From: Saccharibacillus sp. JS10
Lineage (GTDB): Bacteria; Bacillota; Bacilli; Paenibacillales; Paenibacillaceae
Length of the DNA stretch: 64,000 bases
Assembly: GCF_024436065.1 (NCBI RefSeq)
Contig: NZ_JANFNS010000005.1
Location: 1-64,000 of the forward strand
Direction: 5' to 3'
A model generated the notes under the pieces. It had not been told where the DNA came from. It did not search any database and was given only the letters and a program-made list of their open reading frames with translations. Numbering within the stretch: the first letter of the stretch is position 1; every line of letters starts with the position of its first letter. Made by a program: the position numbers and the translations under genes. This document shows, piece by piece, positions 48,503 to 59,100 of the stretch.

Positions 48503-48988
48503 ATGCCTGTGGCTTTTCAACTACTGCTCAATCTTGCCCTAGCTTTCGTGTGGATGCTGCTCATCAGCGATATGACTTTATCCGGTTTTCTCGTAGGTTT
48601 TTTGATTGGGTTGCTTCTTATGACTTTGATGCGACGCTTTTTCCCTCAACCTTTTTATCCGCGAAAAGTATGGGCTTGCGTCAAATTGCTTTGGCTCTTG
48701 CTCAAAGAGCTGGTCGTTTCTTCATTCAGTGTGATTCGGCAAATCATCAAACCCAAACTCACGTTGTCACCGGGCATTTTTGCTTACGAAACCGAACTGA
48801 ATCCGGGTTGGGAATTGACGATGTTATGCGGATTAATGAACTTGACGCCCGGTACTTTATTGCTTGAAGTCAGTCACGACGAAAAAACGCTATATATCCA
48901 TGCGATGAATATGCAAGAAGCGAACGATGTTGAAAAACATATTCGTGAAACGTTCGAAAAAGCGATTATGGAGGTGACCCGAAGCTGA
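48503..48988 (+). CDS. mrpE: Na+/H+ antiporter subunit E
   Basis: A 161-residue subunit: two N-terminal hydrophobic segments, then a cytoplasmic part with the MrpE signature LTMLCGLMNLTPGTLLLEVS. Begins directly after the mrpD stop. Confidence 0.93.
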   Translation: MPVAFQLLLNLALAFVWMLLISDMTLSGFLVGFLIGLLLMTLMRRFFPQPFYPRKVWACVKLLWLLLKELVVSSFSVIRQIIKPKLTLSPGIFAYETELNPGWELTMLCGLMNLTPGTLLLEVSHDEKTLYIHAMNMQEANDVEKHIRETFEKAIMEVTRS

Positions 48989-49278
48989 TGCAAACGATTC
49001 TGCTCATTTCGATGATCCTGCTCGCTTTGGCGATCGGCGGATGTCTGTACCGTGTACTCAAAGGCCCTTCGATCGCCGACCGGATTGCCGCACTCGATAC
49101 GATCGGTGTCAACGTAGCGGCAGAAGTCGCGATTGCGGGTGCTTATACGCGCTCTAGCGCTTACTTCGAACTTGTATTGCTGATCGGTATTTTAGCATTC
49201 TTGGGAACGGTAGCATTAGCTCGGTATATGGAAAGGGGGCGGGTGCTTGATGCTCCAGACGATTCAACTGTTGATTGA
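48988..49278 (+). CDS. mrpF: Na+/H+ antiporter subunit F
   Basis: A 96-residue subunit with three transmembrane segments and the conserved RVLKGPSIADRIAALDTIGV. Overlaps mrpE by one base and mrpG by about 29. Confidence 0.93.
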   Translation: MQTILLISMILLALAIGGCLYRVLKGPSIADRIAALDTIGVNVAAEVAIAGAYTRSSAYFELVLLIGILAFLGTVALARYMERGRVLDAPDDSTVD

Positions 49279-49750
49279 ATGGCTGTCTGTCCTTCTCATT
49301 CTAATAGGGGCGCTTCTCAGCGTATTTAGCGCTTATGGGTTGATTCGCTTGCCCGATGTCTACCTGCGTTCACATGCAGCGACAAAAAGCTCTACATTAG
49401 GCGTTCTATGCGTATTAACGGGAGTCTTCTTATACTTTGCTTCCAGTATGCAGACCGCCAGCATGAATATTTTGCTCGGTATCGTGTTTTTCTTCATCAC
49501 CGCTCCGGTTGCTGGTCATTTGAACGGGCGAGCGGCGCATCGCAGCGGTGTTCCTCTATGGACAGGGAGTATCCAAGATGAACTTGCGGATGCGGCTAAA
49601 GCCGCAGGAGTTCCCGATGCCGGAACATCGGGACGCGAGCTGTCAGATGCGGCAAAACCTGATCAAATGCCGGGCGAACCTCCTGTGTTTCATAAACCGC
49701 ACGAACGCAAAAGCGGACGTCAGGAGCCTCCTGAGCCGGATGAAGTATAG
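49250..49750 (+). CDS. mrpG: Na+/H+ antiporter subunit G
   Basis: A 166-residue subunit. Residues ~1-105 are the usual three-helix MrpG (YGLIRLPDVYLRSHAATKSS; ITAPVAGHLNGRAAHRSGV). The last ~55 residues are a hydrophilic, proline- and glutamate-rich tail (PGEPPVFHKPHERKSGRQEP) that is longer than in typical MrpG. The ATG at 49250 is preceded by AAGGGGGCGGG. Last gene of the operon, followed by a terminator. Confidence 0.92.
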   Translation: MLQTIQLLIEWLSVLLILIGALLSVFSAYGLIRLPDVYLRSHAATKSSTLGVLCVLTGVFLYFASSMQTASMNILLGIVFFFITAPVAGHLNGRAAHRSGVPLWTGSIQDELADAAKAAGVPDAGTSGRELSDAAKPDQMPGEPPVFHKPHERKSGRQEPPEPDEV

Positions 49751-49786
49751 CCTGAGTCAAGGTTAGCCTTATCTGCTTCTCCGCAT

Positions 49787-49826
49787 AAAAAAGACCATGT
49801 GCAGATCATGCACATGGTCTTTTTTA
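49787..49826. terminator. Bidirectional terminator between mrpG and the L7/L12-CTD-like gene
   Basis: AAAAGACCATGTGCA pairs with TGCACATGGTCTTTT around a short loop, with A-run before and T-run after, so it can act for the plus-strand mrp operon and the convergent minus-strand gene. Confidence 0.92.
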
Positions 49827-49890
49827 CGAGAAAATCTAACGTAGCCGGAAACGAATTTTTCTCACCGTCTACGCGCTTCCCTTCCCATAT

Positions 49891-50214
49891 TTACAGCGAC
49901 TCCACATAGTCTTTGGCTTCTTTTAACGAGAAATTGTATAAAATCCGTGCTTCTTTGATCGCCTCGATCTTACGTCCTTTCGCTACCAAAGAACGAAGCA
50001 TCTCGTCGCCTTCTCCATTTTGCGAAAAAGATGGGGACGTTTCTCCGCCTTGATGGGTAGCCGAGGACAAAGGACGATAACCACGAGGGGATTCTGCCAG
50101 TCGGTTCAAGTCTTCCCGTAGGCTTCGAACTTCAAAGCGCAAACCAATCACCATAAGCATCAATGAGAACACAATGATCGCAAGCACAATCGTAGTAAAG
50201 TCAAATTCCATCAT
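49891..50214 (-). CDS. Membrane-anchored small protein with L7/L12 C-terminal-like domain
   Basis: A 107-residue protein. An N-terminal transmembrane helix (TTIVLAIIVFSLMLMVIGLR, residues ~6-25) is followed by a coiled-coil-like stretch and a serine/glycine linker. The last ~35 residues, LVAKGRKIEAIKEARILYNF and the following SLKEAKDYVESL, resemble the helical C-terminal domain of ribosomal protein L7/L12. Such domains occur in small bacterial proteins of unknown role. It is not a ribosomal protein. Confidence 0.75.
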   Translation of the reverse strand: MMEFDFTTIVLAIIVFSLMLMVIGLRFEVRSLREDLNRLAESPRGYRPLSSATHQGGETSPSFSQNGEGDEMLRSLVAKGRKIEAIKEARILYNFSLKEAKDYVESL

Positions 50215-50297
50215 CTTGCCTCCTTATCCACTTAGTCTGTTTTATTATACGTCGTGGAGGAGAACTTGTTGCAAGATCGAAGCATGTCGATTACACT

Positions 50298-50453
50298 CTA
50301 TACGGTTACTTTGGAAGAAGCCATCTTCTCACGCAATATATCTTCAAAGCTTTTTTCTTCGTTCGGTATGTTGTTTTTGGGCGGCGCTGTTATGGGCTGA
50401 GGTCGGTTAAATTGCGAATGGAAAGCCATTAGGTTATGTACGCTCATTGTCAT
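50298..50453 (-). CDS. Unknown 51-residue protein
   Basis: A short open frame with a strong RBS: GGAGG lies 8 bases before the ATG at 50453. It encodes about 51 residues starting MTMSVHNLMAFHSQFNRPQP, with a proline-rich middle and the C-terminal helix-like SFEDILREKMASSKVTV. It has no membrane segment. I do not recognise the family. The amphipathic end (FEDILREKM) looks like a short interaction helix. It stops about 80 bases upstream of the L7/L12-CTD-like gene on the same strand. Confidence 0.55.
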   Translation of the reverse strand: MTMSVHNLMAFHSQFNRPQPITAPPKNNIPNEEKSFEDILREKMASSKVTV

Positions 50454-50846
50454 AGGTCATGCCTCCTTACCTTTTTACTAGGTCGCTTCCTTATAGTAAA
50501 ACTATATAACCGTAAGCCTTGATAAATAAACGTTTTTGAAGGTTTTCAGGAGTAAAGGTTTAGCCAAAAGTCTTAAATCGCAACATAAGCCGCAGTGTAT
50601 GCGACTCTATAACTATGCTTCATAGATTGCAACATTTTTTGGTAATTACACCAAATCCAAGCTGAGTTCAAGACTAACGGCTTATCGAAAACGTGAAGCT
50701 TATCGTATAAACCAGAAAATGCAGGACCAAAGGTATAAAACGTAAACTTCTGGAAAATCGAGCATATAGCGTGTATAATCATCACAGTTAAGGTTCACCC
50801 GGCGTGTAAGCTGTTCAAATGTATAGAGAGGAATGGAAACCTGTTT
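50454..50846. other. 393-base spacer
   Basis: Beyond the RBS of the 51-residue ORF (minus) nothing gene-like is seen. A perfect TATAAT at 50774-50779 lies about 70 bases before the secreted beta-propeller gene (plus) and is a likely -10 box for it; the -35 box (TGGAAA) is weak. Confidence 0.45.
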
Positions 50847-52082
50847 ATGAAATCAACTGAAAAATGGGGAGCATTCGTACTCAGCGCAGCGGTACTGCTG
50901 AGCGCTCCCGGCTATGCGGGTGCAAGTACAGGAAGTCTAAGCGGAAGTAAGCTGCCTCAGCCTTCTTGGACATCGTCATCCGTATATGACACATCGTTGG
51001 CGTCTGCACACGATGTTCGTTTTGTTGCGTCCCGTAATCTCGTTTATGCTCATACCGTACAACATGTACAAAAAAGTCTTTCGCCTATAAAAGATGACGG
51101 CTACCTAGAATCGATCACTGCTTTTGACGCCGCTACAGGCAATCAAAAATGGTCTCGAACGTTTCAAGATCAAAATGGCGTCTATACGACCGCCAGCTCT
51201 TTATTGTATGCAACAAATGGAGATGTATATTTCGTAGGCACGTTCTCTGATCGTACTCAGCACCTCTATGCACTTTCTTCGGATGGAAAAGAACTTTGGA
51301 GCCGTTCGATACCTTTAGGAAGCAAGGTTTATCTACTCGGCGATGAAAGTTTATTGATTTCCTCCCTTCAAGAACCTCATCGAAGTGGCAAGATCCAAAC
51401 GAACGTGACACGTCTCGATCATTCCGGTAAGCTATTATCTTCTCAATTGCTCAACGGCTCTTTACTTGCTGCACAAGGTCAACGCATCGTTATGGATACC
51501 AACCGTCAAATTCGGATCAATGCTCATTCTTGGATGCCTTCTTCTAGCCCGACGATTGAAGTATATACATCAGATCTCAAACGCCTCTATACGTATAAGT
51601 TTCCGGCAAGCGTTCATCTTCTGAGTGATAGTCTTGGACCTACTATTTTGGTGCAAAACGATGGAACTCTACTGTTACGAGGATCGATTGCAGGTACGGT
51701 CAATAAATTATTTGCTTTTTCTCCTGAAGGTCAACTGTTGTGGGGGCGTGTTATCCCTGCCGATTCTGTTATTTTTGCAACAAACGATGGTTATGTGACG
51801 TATTCGAATCGAAAATTGACCGCTTTTAAATTGGATGGAAAAGTCGCAGAACGGATTTTGGACGATTCTCCGGGTCAATTCGTGATGTTAGAGCGTTCGG
51901 ACAACGGAGAGCTTCAAGTGGATATGGCGGAGACACTGTATATTCTGGATCCCGAAAATTTAGAGATTGTACGAGCGGTATCCAACCGAGCGCTACGTAA
52001 CGATTATGCTTTTGCTTATGCAGGAAACGTATTATATGCTGCCGAATCTGGAGCCCTCGTGAAATACGCGTTAAGTGAATAA
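50847..52082 (+). CDS. Secreted PQQ-like beta-propeller protein
   Basis: A 411-residue exported protein with a signal peptide at about residues 1-27 (GAFVLSAAVLLSAPGYAGAS). Repeated blades follow with the PQQ/quinoprotein pattern: AFDAATGNQKWSRTFQ, ALSSDGKELWSRSIPLG, AFSPEGQLLWGRVIPADS. The fold suggests a scaffold or sensor; no catalytic motif is visible. Single gene with a terminator at 52109. Confidence 0.8.
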   Translation: MKSTEKWGAFVLSAAVLLSAPGYAGASTGSLSGSKLPQPSWTSSSVYDTSLASAHDVRFVASRNLVYAHTVQHVQKSLSPIKDDGYLESITAFDAATGNQKWSRTFQDQNGVYTTASSLLYATNGDVYFVGTFSDRTQHLYALSSDGKELWSRSIPLGSKVYLLGDESLLISSLQEPHRSGKIQTNVTRLDHSGKLLSSQLLNGSLLAAQGQRIVMDTNRQIRINAHSWMPSSSPTIEVYTSDLKRLYTYKFPASVHLLSDSLGPTILVQNDGTLLLRGSIAGTVNKLFAFSPEGQLLWGRVIPADSVIFATNDGYVTYSNRKLTAFKLDGKVAERILDDSPGQFVMLERSDNGELQVDMAETLYILDPENLEIVRAVSNRALRNDYAFAYAGNVLYAAESGALVKYALSE

Positions 52083-52108
52083 AAGTTAAGTAAATAAAAT
52101 CATATGAA

Positions 52109-52145
52109 CGGGTTGTTGCGGATATCGCAATAACCCGTTTTTTTA
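52109..52145 (+). terminator. Terminator after the beta-propeller gene
   Basis: AACGGGTTGTTGCG pairs with CGCAATAACCCGTT around GATAT, followed by TTTTT. Confidence 0.92.
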
Positions 52146-52306
52146 CCTCTTGAATCACTTTTGAAGCCCAATAAAGTAAACAATGATTACCAAAATGTAA
52201 CTAAAAAAATGTTTCAAAATTAAATTTTCAAGATATTATTCAAATGCTTGCTAGAAGGTTAAGTTGTATTTGAAGCAAACAAAACACATAACGGAGGCGA
52301 TACAAA

Positions 52307-52567
52307 ATGGGTATTATCTGGTCCTTAATTATCGGTGGGGTTATCGGTTGGTTGGCCGGTCTTATCGTGGGCAGAGACATTCCTGGTGGCATCATCGGGA
52401 ACATCGTCGCTGGTTTCATCGGCGGTTGGTTAGGCGGAGTAATCTTGGGCGAAATGGGTCCTGAGACAGGCGGATTCTACATCATTCCAGCATTAATCGG
52501 TGCGATCGTTCTGGTAGCGGTTGTCAGCCTGATCATGCGTTCGATGGGTCGCCGTAACAGAGCCTAA
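52307..52567 (+). CDS. GlsB/YeaQ/YmgE family small membrane protein
   Basis: An 86-residue glycine-rich membrane protein with three hydrophobic segments and the family pattern GWLAGLIVGRDIPGGIIGNI and FIGGWLGGVILGEM. The family is usually stress-induced in Gram-positives; role unknown. RBS GGAGG precedes the ATG. Confidence 0.92.
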   Translation: MGIIWSLIIGGVIGWLAGLIVGRDIPGGIIGNIVAGFIGGWLGGVILGEMGPETGGFYIIPALIGAIVLVAVVSLIMRSMGRRNRA

Positions 52568-52586
52568 TCGAAATCCAACGTCTAGC

Positions 52587-52628
52587 TGGTACGAATACAC
52601 TTGATTTAGATCGAATGTATTCGTGCCA
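52587..52628. repeat. 13-bp inverted repeat after the GlsB-like gene
   Basis: TGGTACGAATACA pairs with TGTATTCGTGCCA (one G-U pair) around a 16-base loop. No T-run follows; a true terminator comes directly after. Confidence 0.7.
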
Positions 52629-52633
52629 GACAC

Positions 52634-52676
52634 AAAAAGAGCGCATCCCGTTACCACGGAGTGCGCTCTTTTTGCT
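52634..52676. terminator. Bidirectional terminator
   Basis: AAAAAGAGCGCA pairs with TGCGCTCTTTTT around a 16-base loop. It separates the GlsB-like gene (plus) from the convergent gene at 52703 (minus). Confidence 0.88.
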
Positions 52677-52702
52677 TTTCAGTTCATTAAGAAAGTTTTA
52701 GA

Positions 52703-53047
52703 TTATTCATTCAAATACGCTAATGCTTCGTCAAGTTCAGGGAATGATTTAACGATATCGCCAAACATCCGCTGCATTTGCATTTTCGATATTCCGGAAC
52801 CTGTGTAATATGCCCATTTTTTAAGCCCTTTTTCTACAGATAGTTCGCCAAGGGGAGACAAAGCTACTGCTACTTCTTGTGTGAACAACTTTCCTTTGCT
52901 CAGGTCGGTCAAACCGGTAAATCCTGGTTTCGTTTTCGCCAGCTGAGCTTTGTATTCGGTATGGTAAGGTTCGACTTCATCCATCGTGATACTTTCCACG
53001 GTGCATACAAGACGATTCAGGTCTGGAAAATATTCAACCTTAAACAT
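52703..53047 (-). CDS. Small soluble protein of unknown function (STAS/SpoIIAA-like)
   Basis: A 114-residue protein beginning MFKVEYFPDLNRLVCTVES; alpha/beta in pattern, with GFTGLTDLSKGKLFTQEVAV in the middle and a C-terminal helix SFPELDEALAYLNE. The pattern recalls small STAS/SpoIIAA-like proteins but the match is by feel. The start at 53047 has GGGGG 7 bases upstream. Single gene. Confidence 0.6.
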   Translation of the reverse strand: MFKVEYFPDLNRLVCTVESITMDEVEPYHTEYKAQLAKTKPGFTGLTDLSKGKLFTQEVAVALSPLGELSVEKGLKKWAYYTGSGISKMQMQRMFGDIVKSFPELDEALAYLNE

Positions 53048-53164
53048 GGAAAATCCCCCTTGATTCATATATGTGCCTTCAACTTTTAGTATACTAAAAA
53101 AAATGTCGAATCTAAAGAAAAATTTTGTATTTCTTCATTAAAGTGCTTCTCTTAGATTCAAATG

Positions 53165-56100
53165 TTACTTTAAAAACCCTGTCGATTTAGCATAGTCAAT
53201 CATCTTGGAAATCAATATATCATCGATTGCTTTCCATTGGAATCCGAGTTGCTCCAGATAAGAAACCGTGAGCTGACAAGGAATTTCAAAAGAAGTTTGG
53301 ATTTGTGCGCTTTCCAACCAGCCGTAATGCAGCATAATTTTATCGATTTCGACACGCGATTCGCCGCTTTCAAACTTCTGCGTTAACTCGTCGACAAATT
53401 TTGCGAATTTCAGCGGCTTTACTTCGTATCCAAGATTTTTCGTCGTCAAAATCCGATACATACTTTCCAAGTGCGGATTCAGCAAATGGAAAATTTGATT
53501 TTGTAATTGTTCCGGCTGCATCAGCAGCAAGATCGAAGCACTAATTCCATCTACATATGAAAAGTCGGTATCTGGAGAAAGTTCGGGCACAATACCTAGC
53601 GTCAAAAACGACTGCATCATCGTATAAAACGCATTTTCACCGATATTTTCTTGGAAACGTCCAGTCTTCGAATGGAAGACGACGTTACCTAAACGATAAA
53701 TGCTGGTTTGTATTCCTTTTGCCCTCGCGGCGATCACAAGTTCTTCGGCTTCAAATTTAGTTTTGGCGTAATAATTTTCGTATCGTTGCCCTAGATCTAA
53801 GTCATATTCTCCGAAAAAGGCTTGTTTCTGACCGTCGACGATACCTGTGGCTACACCAAGCGTAGAAATATGATGGAAATCTTTACGGCGTGCACTATCC
53901 GCAAGTTGCAATAATTGCTCAGTCGCTTCGACATTATGCCGCTTGAAATCATCGTAATTGCCATAATGCTTCACTGTAGCCGCAGCATGAACAATGACAT
54001 CGATTTCTTGTTGCAATTGCGTATAAGCTTCTTCTGAAAGACCTATCCGTTCTTCAGACAAATCGCCATGTAATACATGCAGCCGATCTTCTGTAAGAGT
54101 CAAAGCTTGTTCGCCAAAATAAAACTTCAACTTATGTTGCACGCGGCGATAAGCTTGTTCATCATTGTCTCCACGTACGACGACAAAGATCTCCCAATCG
54201 GTACGTGTCAGCATATCATAAAGCAAATGAATCCCTACATACCCTGTCGCCCCGGTCAATAATACATTGCGATAACCGCGAAGTTTTGTGAGATCAACCG
54301 AGTTTACGTCTTGCTTCACTCGTTCCATATAGGCTTGGCGAACCTCCGCTAATGTATCTTCACGCTGGACAAGATAAGCTTCTTTTAATTCGGCAAGCTT
54401 TTCTACGATCCGATTGGATGCTGGCTTAATCACGTTCGCAAGCTCTGCCAACACTTGATGTTCAAACACATCGTTGATACTCAGTTCGAAGTGCTCTTGT
54501 AGACGTGCGACCATTACTGCGGCTTTCAGTGAGTGACCGCCCAATTCGAAAAAGTTATCTTGCCGACCGATACGTCCAATGCCTAAAACTCGCTGCCATA
54601 CCTCTGCGATCTGCTGCTCGATTTCGTTTTGCGGAGCTTCATATTCCGTGCCTGACCCTATTTCATCAAGCTTCGGCTCAAGCAGAGCACGACGATCAAT
54701 TTTGCCGTTAGGCGTCAGCGGCATTTTGTCCATCGATACAAAATAAGACGGAACCATATAATCCGGCAGCCGATGCGCAAGATGTTCGCGTAGCTCTCGC
54801 TGATGAGCGATTGTTGGCGAAGCTACATAAGCACATAGATATTTGCCGCCTGCCGCGTCTTCTTTTGCCAGCACAATCGTTTCTTTGACCGATTCATGCT
54901 CCAATAAAGCTGTTTCGATCTCGCCTAATTCGATTCGGAAACCCCGTATCTTCACTTGATGATCCAATCGACCCAAAAACTCCAATTCACCATTGGGAGT
55001 CCACCGTGCCAGGTCTCCTGTTTTGTACATGATACTACCTTGCTCAAAAGGATCTGCCAAATAACGTTCTTCGGTCAACTCCGGTTGATTATAATATCCT
55101 CTGCCTACACATTCGCCAGCAATATACAGTTCACCTGCGACGCCTTGAGGTTGCACATGCAAAGCTGAATTAAGCAAATAAATCCGCGTGTTGGCTATCG
55201 GTCTGCCGATGGGTGGCAATTCAGGAATATCTTCAGACGGATATACGGTATGTGCGGTTGCAACATGGGTTTCCGAAGGGCCGTAATGATTATGCAAAAA
55301 GATACCGTGACGACGCAGATGGTCTTGGAATTTTTCCGGTACGACCAGCTGTTCGCCAGCCGTGACGATATGACGAATACAGGTTGGAAACTGTTCTTCG
55401 TATTCTTTTTCACTCAAAATAAATTTCAAAAACGAGACCGGCATAAACAAAACACTAATTTGCTGCTGCTCGATAAAAGACAATAATTGTCCGACTTCGC
55501 GGCGCATCTCACTACGAATCATACATAATGTGCCGCCAGCAAGTAACGTCGACCAAATTTCTTGCGAACATACATCGAAACTCAGCGTTGTAAATTGCAG
55601 CACTCGCTCGCGATAATCGATATTGGTCTGCGTATATTCGTAATGAATTAAATTCATCATATTGCGATGCTCCAACATGACCCCTTTTGGACGCCCTGTC
55701 GTTCCAGACGTATAAATCACGTAAAGCAGGTCGCTTGGTTTAGAGCGTGGCTCTGGATTGTCTGTATATTGCGAATAGGCTTTTGCCTCGTCTATACACA
55801 GAACTTTGCCTGCAAACTGCAATTTATGAGCAAGATGCCGCTGAGTCAGCAATAAATCAGAGCCGCTATTTTCCATCATGTAGCGAATCCGATCTTCAGG
55901 ATATTCAGGATCGATCGGAACATAGGCACCGCCGGCTTTTAAAATACCGAGTAGCCCTATAATCATTTCTGGAGAGCGATCCAGCATCAAGCCAACCAAT
56001 TGATCGGGAGTCACGCCTTGTTCAATCAGCGTATACGCTAAAGAATTTGCTTTTTCATTAAGTTCTGCATACGTCAGCGACTGATCTTCAAACACTATTG

Positions 56101-59100
56101 CAATACTGTTCGGTTGCTGCATAGCTTGTTGCTCGAAAGCGGCTTGAATAGTCAGACTGCGATCATACTCCGAAGTCGTATCGTTCAATTGAATGACCAG
56201 CTTATGCTGCTCAGTTGCACTCAACATCGGAAGTGCAGGTAACTTCATATGCTCATTTTCCACGGCCGAACGCAGCAATTGCATATAATGTTCAGCAAGA
56301 CGTTCAATCGTCGACGCCTCGAACAAGTCGCTGCAATATTGGAAATCCACTACAATTCCTGTATCATTTTCTGTCACGTCAAGCATCAGATCGTATTTGG
56401 CAATAGCCGGCGCGTAATGCTCTAGCGTCGTTTGTACGCCTTCCAATTGCGGGAATAAGCGACCTGTATTTTGCATCACGAACATTGTATCGAATAAAGG
56501 GCTTCGTCCAGCAATACGCGGAATATTCAATTCTTTAACGAGTTCCCCCAGCTCATATTCTTGATGATCAAAAGCACGAAGCAGCTCGCTTTTGACTTCA
56601 CTTAAATATTCGGCGAAAGTCTTTTGTTGCTCCGGGTACGTTCGCATCGGCAATGTATTGACGAACATTCCGATAATCGAATGAACTTCTTCTTGGCTAC
56701 GGTTGGCTACTGGCACACCTACAATTACGTCTTCTTGACCGCTATACCGCGACAATAATGTTCCGTAAGTTGCTAACATTACCATAAAGAGCGTGGAATC
56801 CGTGCGCTCTGCCAACCTCTTCAACCCAGTATGCAGCTGAGCATCAATCTCATAATGCAACGTCGCCCCACGGAAACTTTGTTTTTCGCTTCTTGGTTTG
56901 TCTGTCGGAAGTTGAAGCATCGGCAATTCTCCCGCCAAACGCTTCTGCCAGTAGTCAAGCTGATGTTGGCGGATGAACGCGGCAGCATCCTGTCTGTACC
57001 AGACCGAAAAATCTTTGAATTGTAGCGCTGGATCTTCCAGAGACTTTCCGCGATACAATTGTGACCATTCTTCGAAAAACAGGTGCATCGACACACCGTC
57101 AACCGCAATATGATGAAAATCAAGCATAATAAAATGCAAATCGCTATCGCAGGACACGACTCCTGCTCTCATCAGCGGAGCTTGGCTAAGGTCAAAAGGA
57201 CGTACAAAAGTATCCATTACTGCATGAATACTTTTCTCTTCTGCTTGGGATACCGCGAGCTTCAAAGTAACTTGTGGATGAATCTGCTGGATAATCTGTT
57301 CACCACGAAGTTCAAACGAAGTACGCAGCGCTTCATGCCGCTCAACCATCGTTTGAAGCGTTTTTTCCAAACGCGGCAGATCCAATTCCCCTTGCACACG
57401 TAGCAATACCGGAGCGTTGTAAGCCGTCCCTGCACCCTCCATCTGCTCAATCAAAAACAATCGAGTTTGAGCCGGATAAGTGGGATAATGGATAGCTGGC
57501 AAAGCAGGCGAAAGAGACGGCAACGTCGATAAAACCTGATCGTGCTCTACTCTGCGCTCCGCAATCTGATCGGCTTGCAACTTAATGGTCGTATATTCGA
57601 ATAATTCGCGAATCGTAAATCTGGCACCAAATACATGCTCAATCTTCGCTCGAAGAATCGCGGCTTGCAGCGAATGACCTCCAATATCGAAAAACCGATC
57701 CGATACGCCAAATCGATCATGTCCCAGAACTTCGCTCCAGATCGTATAGAGTCGTTGCTGCCTATCATTTGACGGTTCTTCAACTTGCGTTGCGACTTGA
57801 ACTTGCGGCTTGGGCAATGCGCGGCGATCAATCTTCCCATTCGCGTTAACCGGAAGTTGATCTAAGGTAACCCAGTAAGCGGGAATCATATAATCGGGCA
57901 GTGTAACCGAAAGTTCGTCTGTCCATTCGGCATAATCGCGAGAAATCGCAGACTGGATATAAGCGGTCAAAAACGCATCGCCGGATTCATCGTGAGACGC
58001 AACAACTACGCAGTCTTGAACATGTTCGTTTTCCAAAATACGCTGCTCGATCTCGCCGATCTCGATACGAAATCCTCGAATTTTCACTTGGTGGTCAAGA
58101 CGACCGAGAAATTCAATCGTGCCGTCACGTTTCCAGCGTGCCAAATCGCCTGTACGATACATCCGAGCACCTTCTACGTAAGGATGCACGGTAAACTTTT
58201 CTTCGGTTAATTCCGGTCGATTGAGATAACCGCGAGCCAGACCGTCTCCAGCGACGCAGAGTTCACCTGCAACACCAATCGGCTGAAGATGTCCAAAAGT
58301 ATCCAAGATCATAATTTGCGAACCGCGAATCGGTTTGCCAATCGGGATATTGTCTTCCATCTGCGTCACCAAATGAAAACTCGTTACAATCGTATTTTCG
58401 GTAGGGCCATAGCAATTGTACAAATCGTAAGAACGGGGAGTGAATGTTTTTAATTTATCTCCACCTGTTAACAAAATCCGCAGCGAATGGTTGTCGTATT
58501 CAAAAAATTGCTCGCACAATTGAGTCGGCAAAAAAGCAATCGTGATTTCGTTGACGTCAAAATACGTATTCAAGCCTTCCGGATCCAAGCGCAATTCTTC
58601 TGGAATCATATAGATCGCAGATCCAGACATCAAATACGGAAAGATCTCCCAGACTGACGCGTCAAATCCAAAGCCCGCATACTTGATACTTCGATCTTGA
58701 GGAGTAATCTCAAATTGCTGAATATGCCACTTCGCAAAATTCATCAGCGATCGGTGCTCGACTACGACGCCTTTTGGCTTTCCTGTAGACCCTGAAGTGT
58801 AGATCACATAAGCGGCTTCGTTCATATCACCAGGCATATATCGTTCAACCTGCTCGTCCCATTGACGATCGTTATCGATTCTGATCGAATGCCCTGTGTA
58901 ATGACTAGGTGGTTCGATGTGCGGAGTCAACAGCAATAGCGGGGCTTGGCTATCTTCTAACATAAAACGGATACGCTCAGCTGGATATTCGGGATCAATA
59001 GGTAAATAAGCAGCCCCCGTCTTCAACACCGCCAAGATCGACAAGATCATTTCGGCGGATGGACGTGCAAGAATACCTACAACCTGCCCACTTCCTAGAT

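Noticed and set aside
50573-50785. 70-codon minus-strand frame
   Set aside because: No RBS, no domain pattern, and it overlaps the presumed promoter of the beta-propeller gene.
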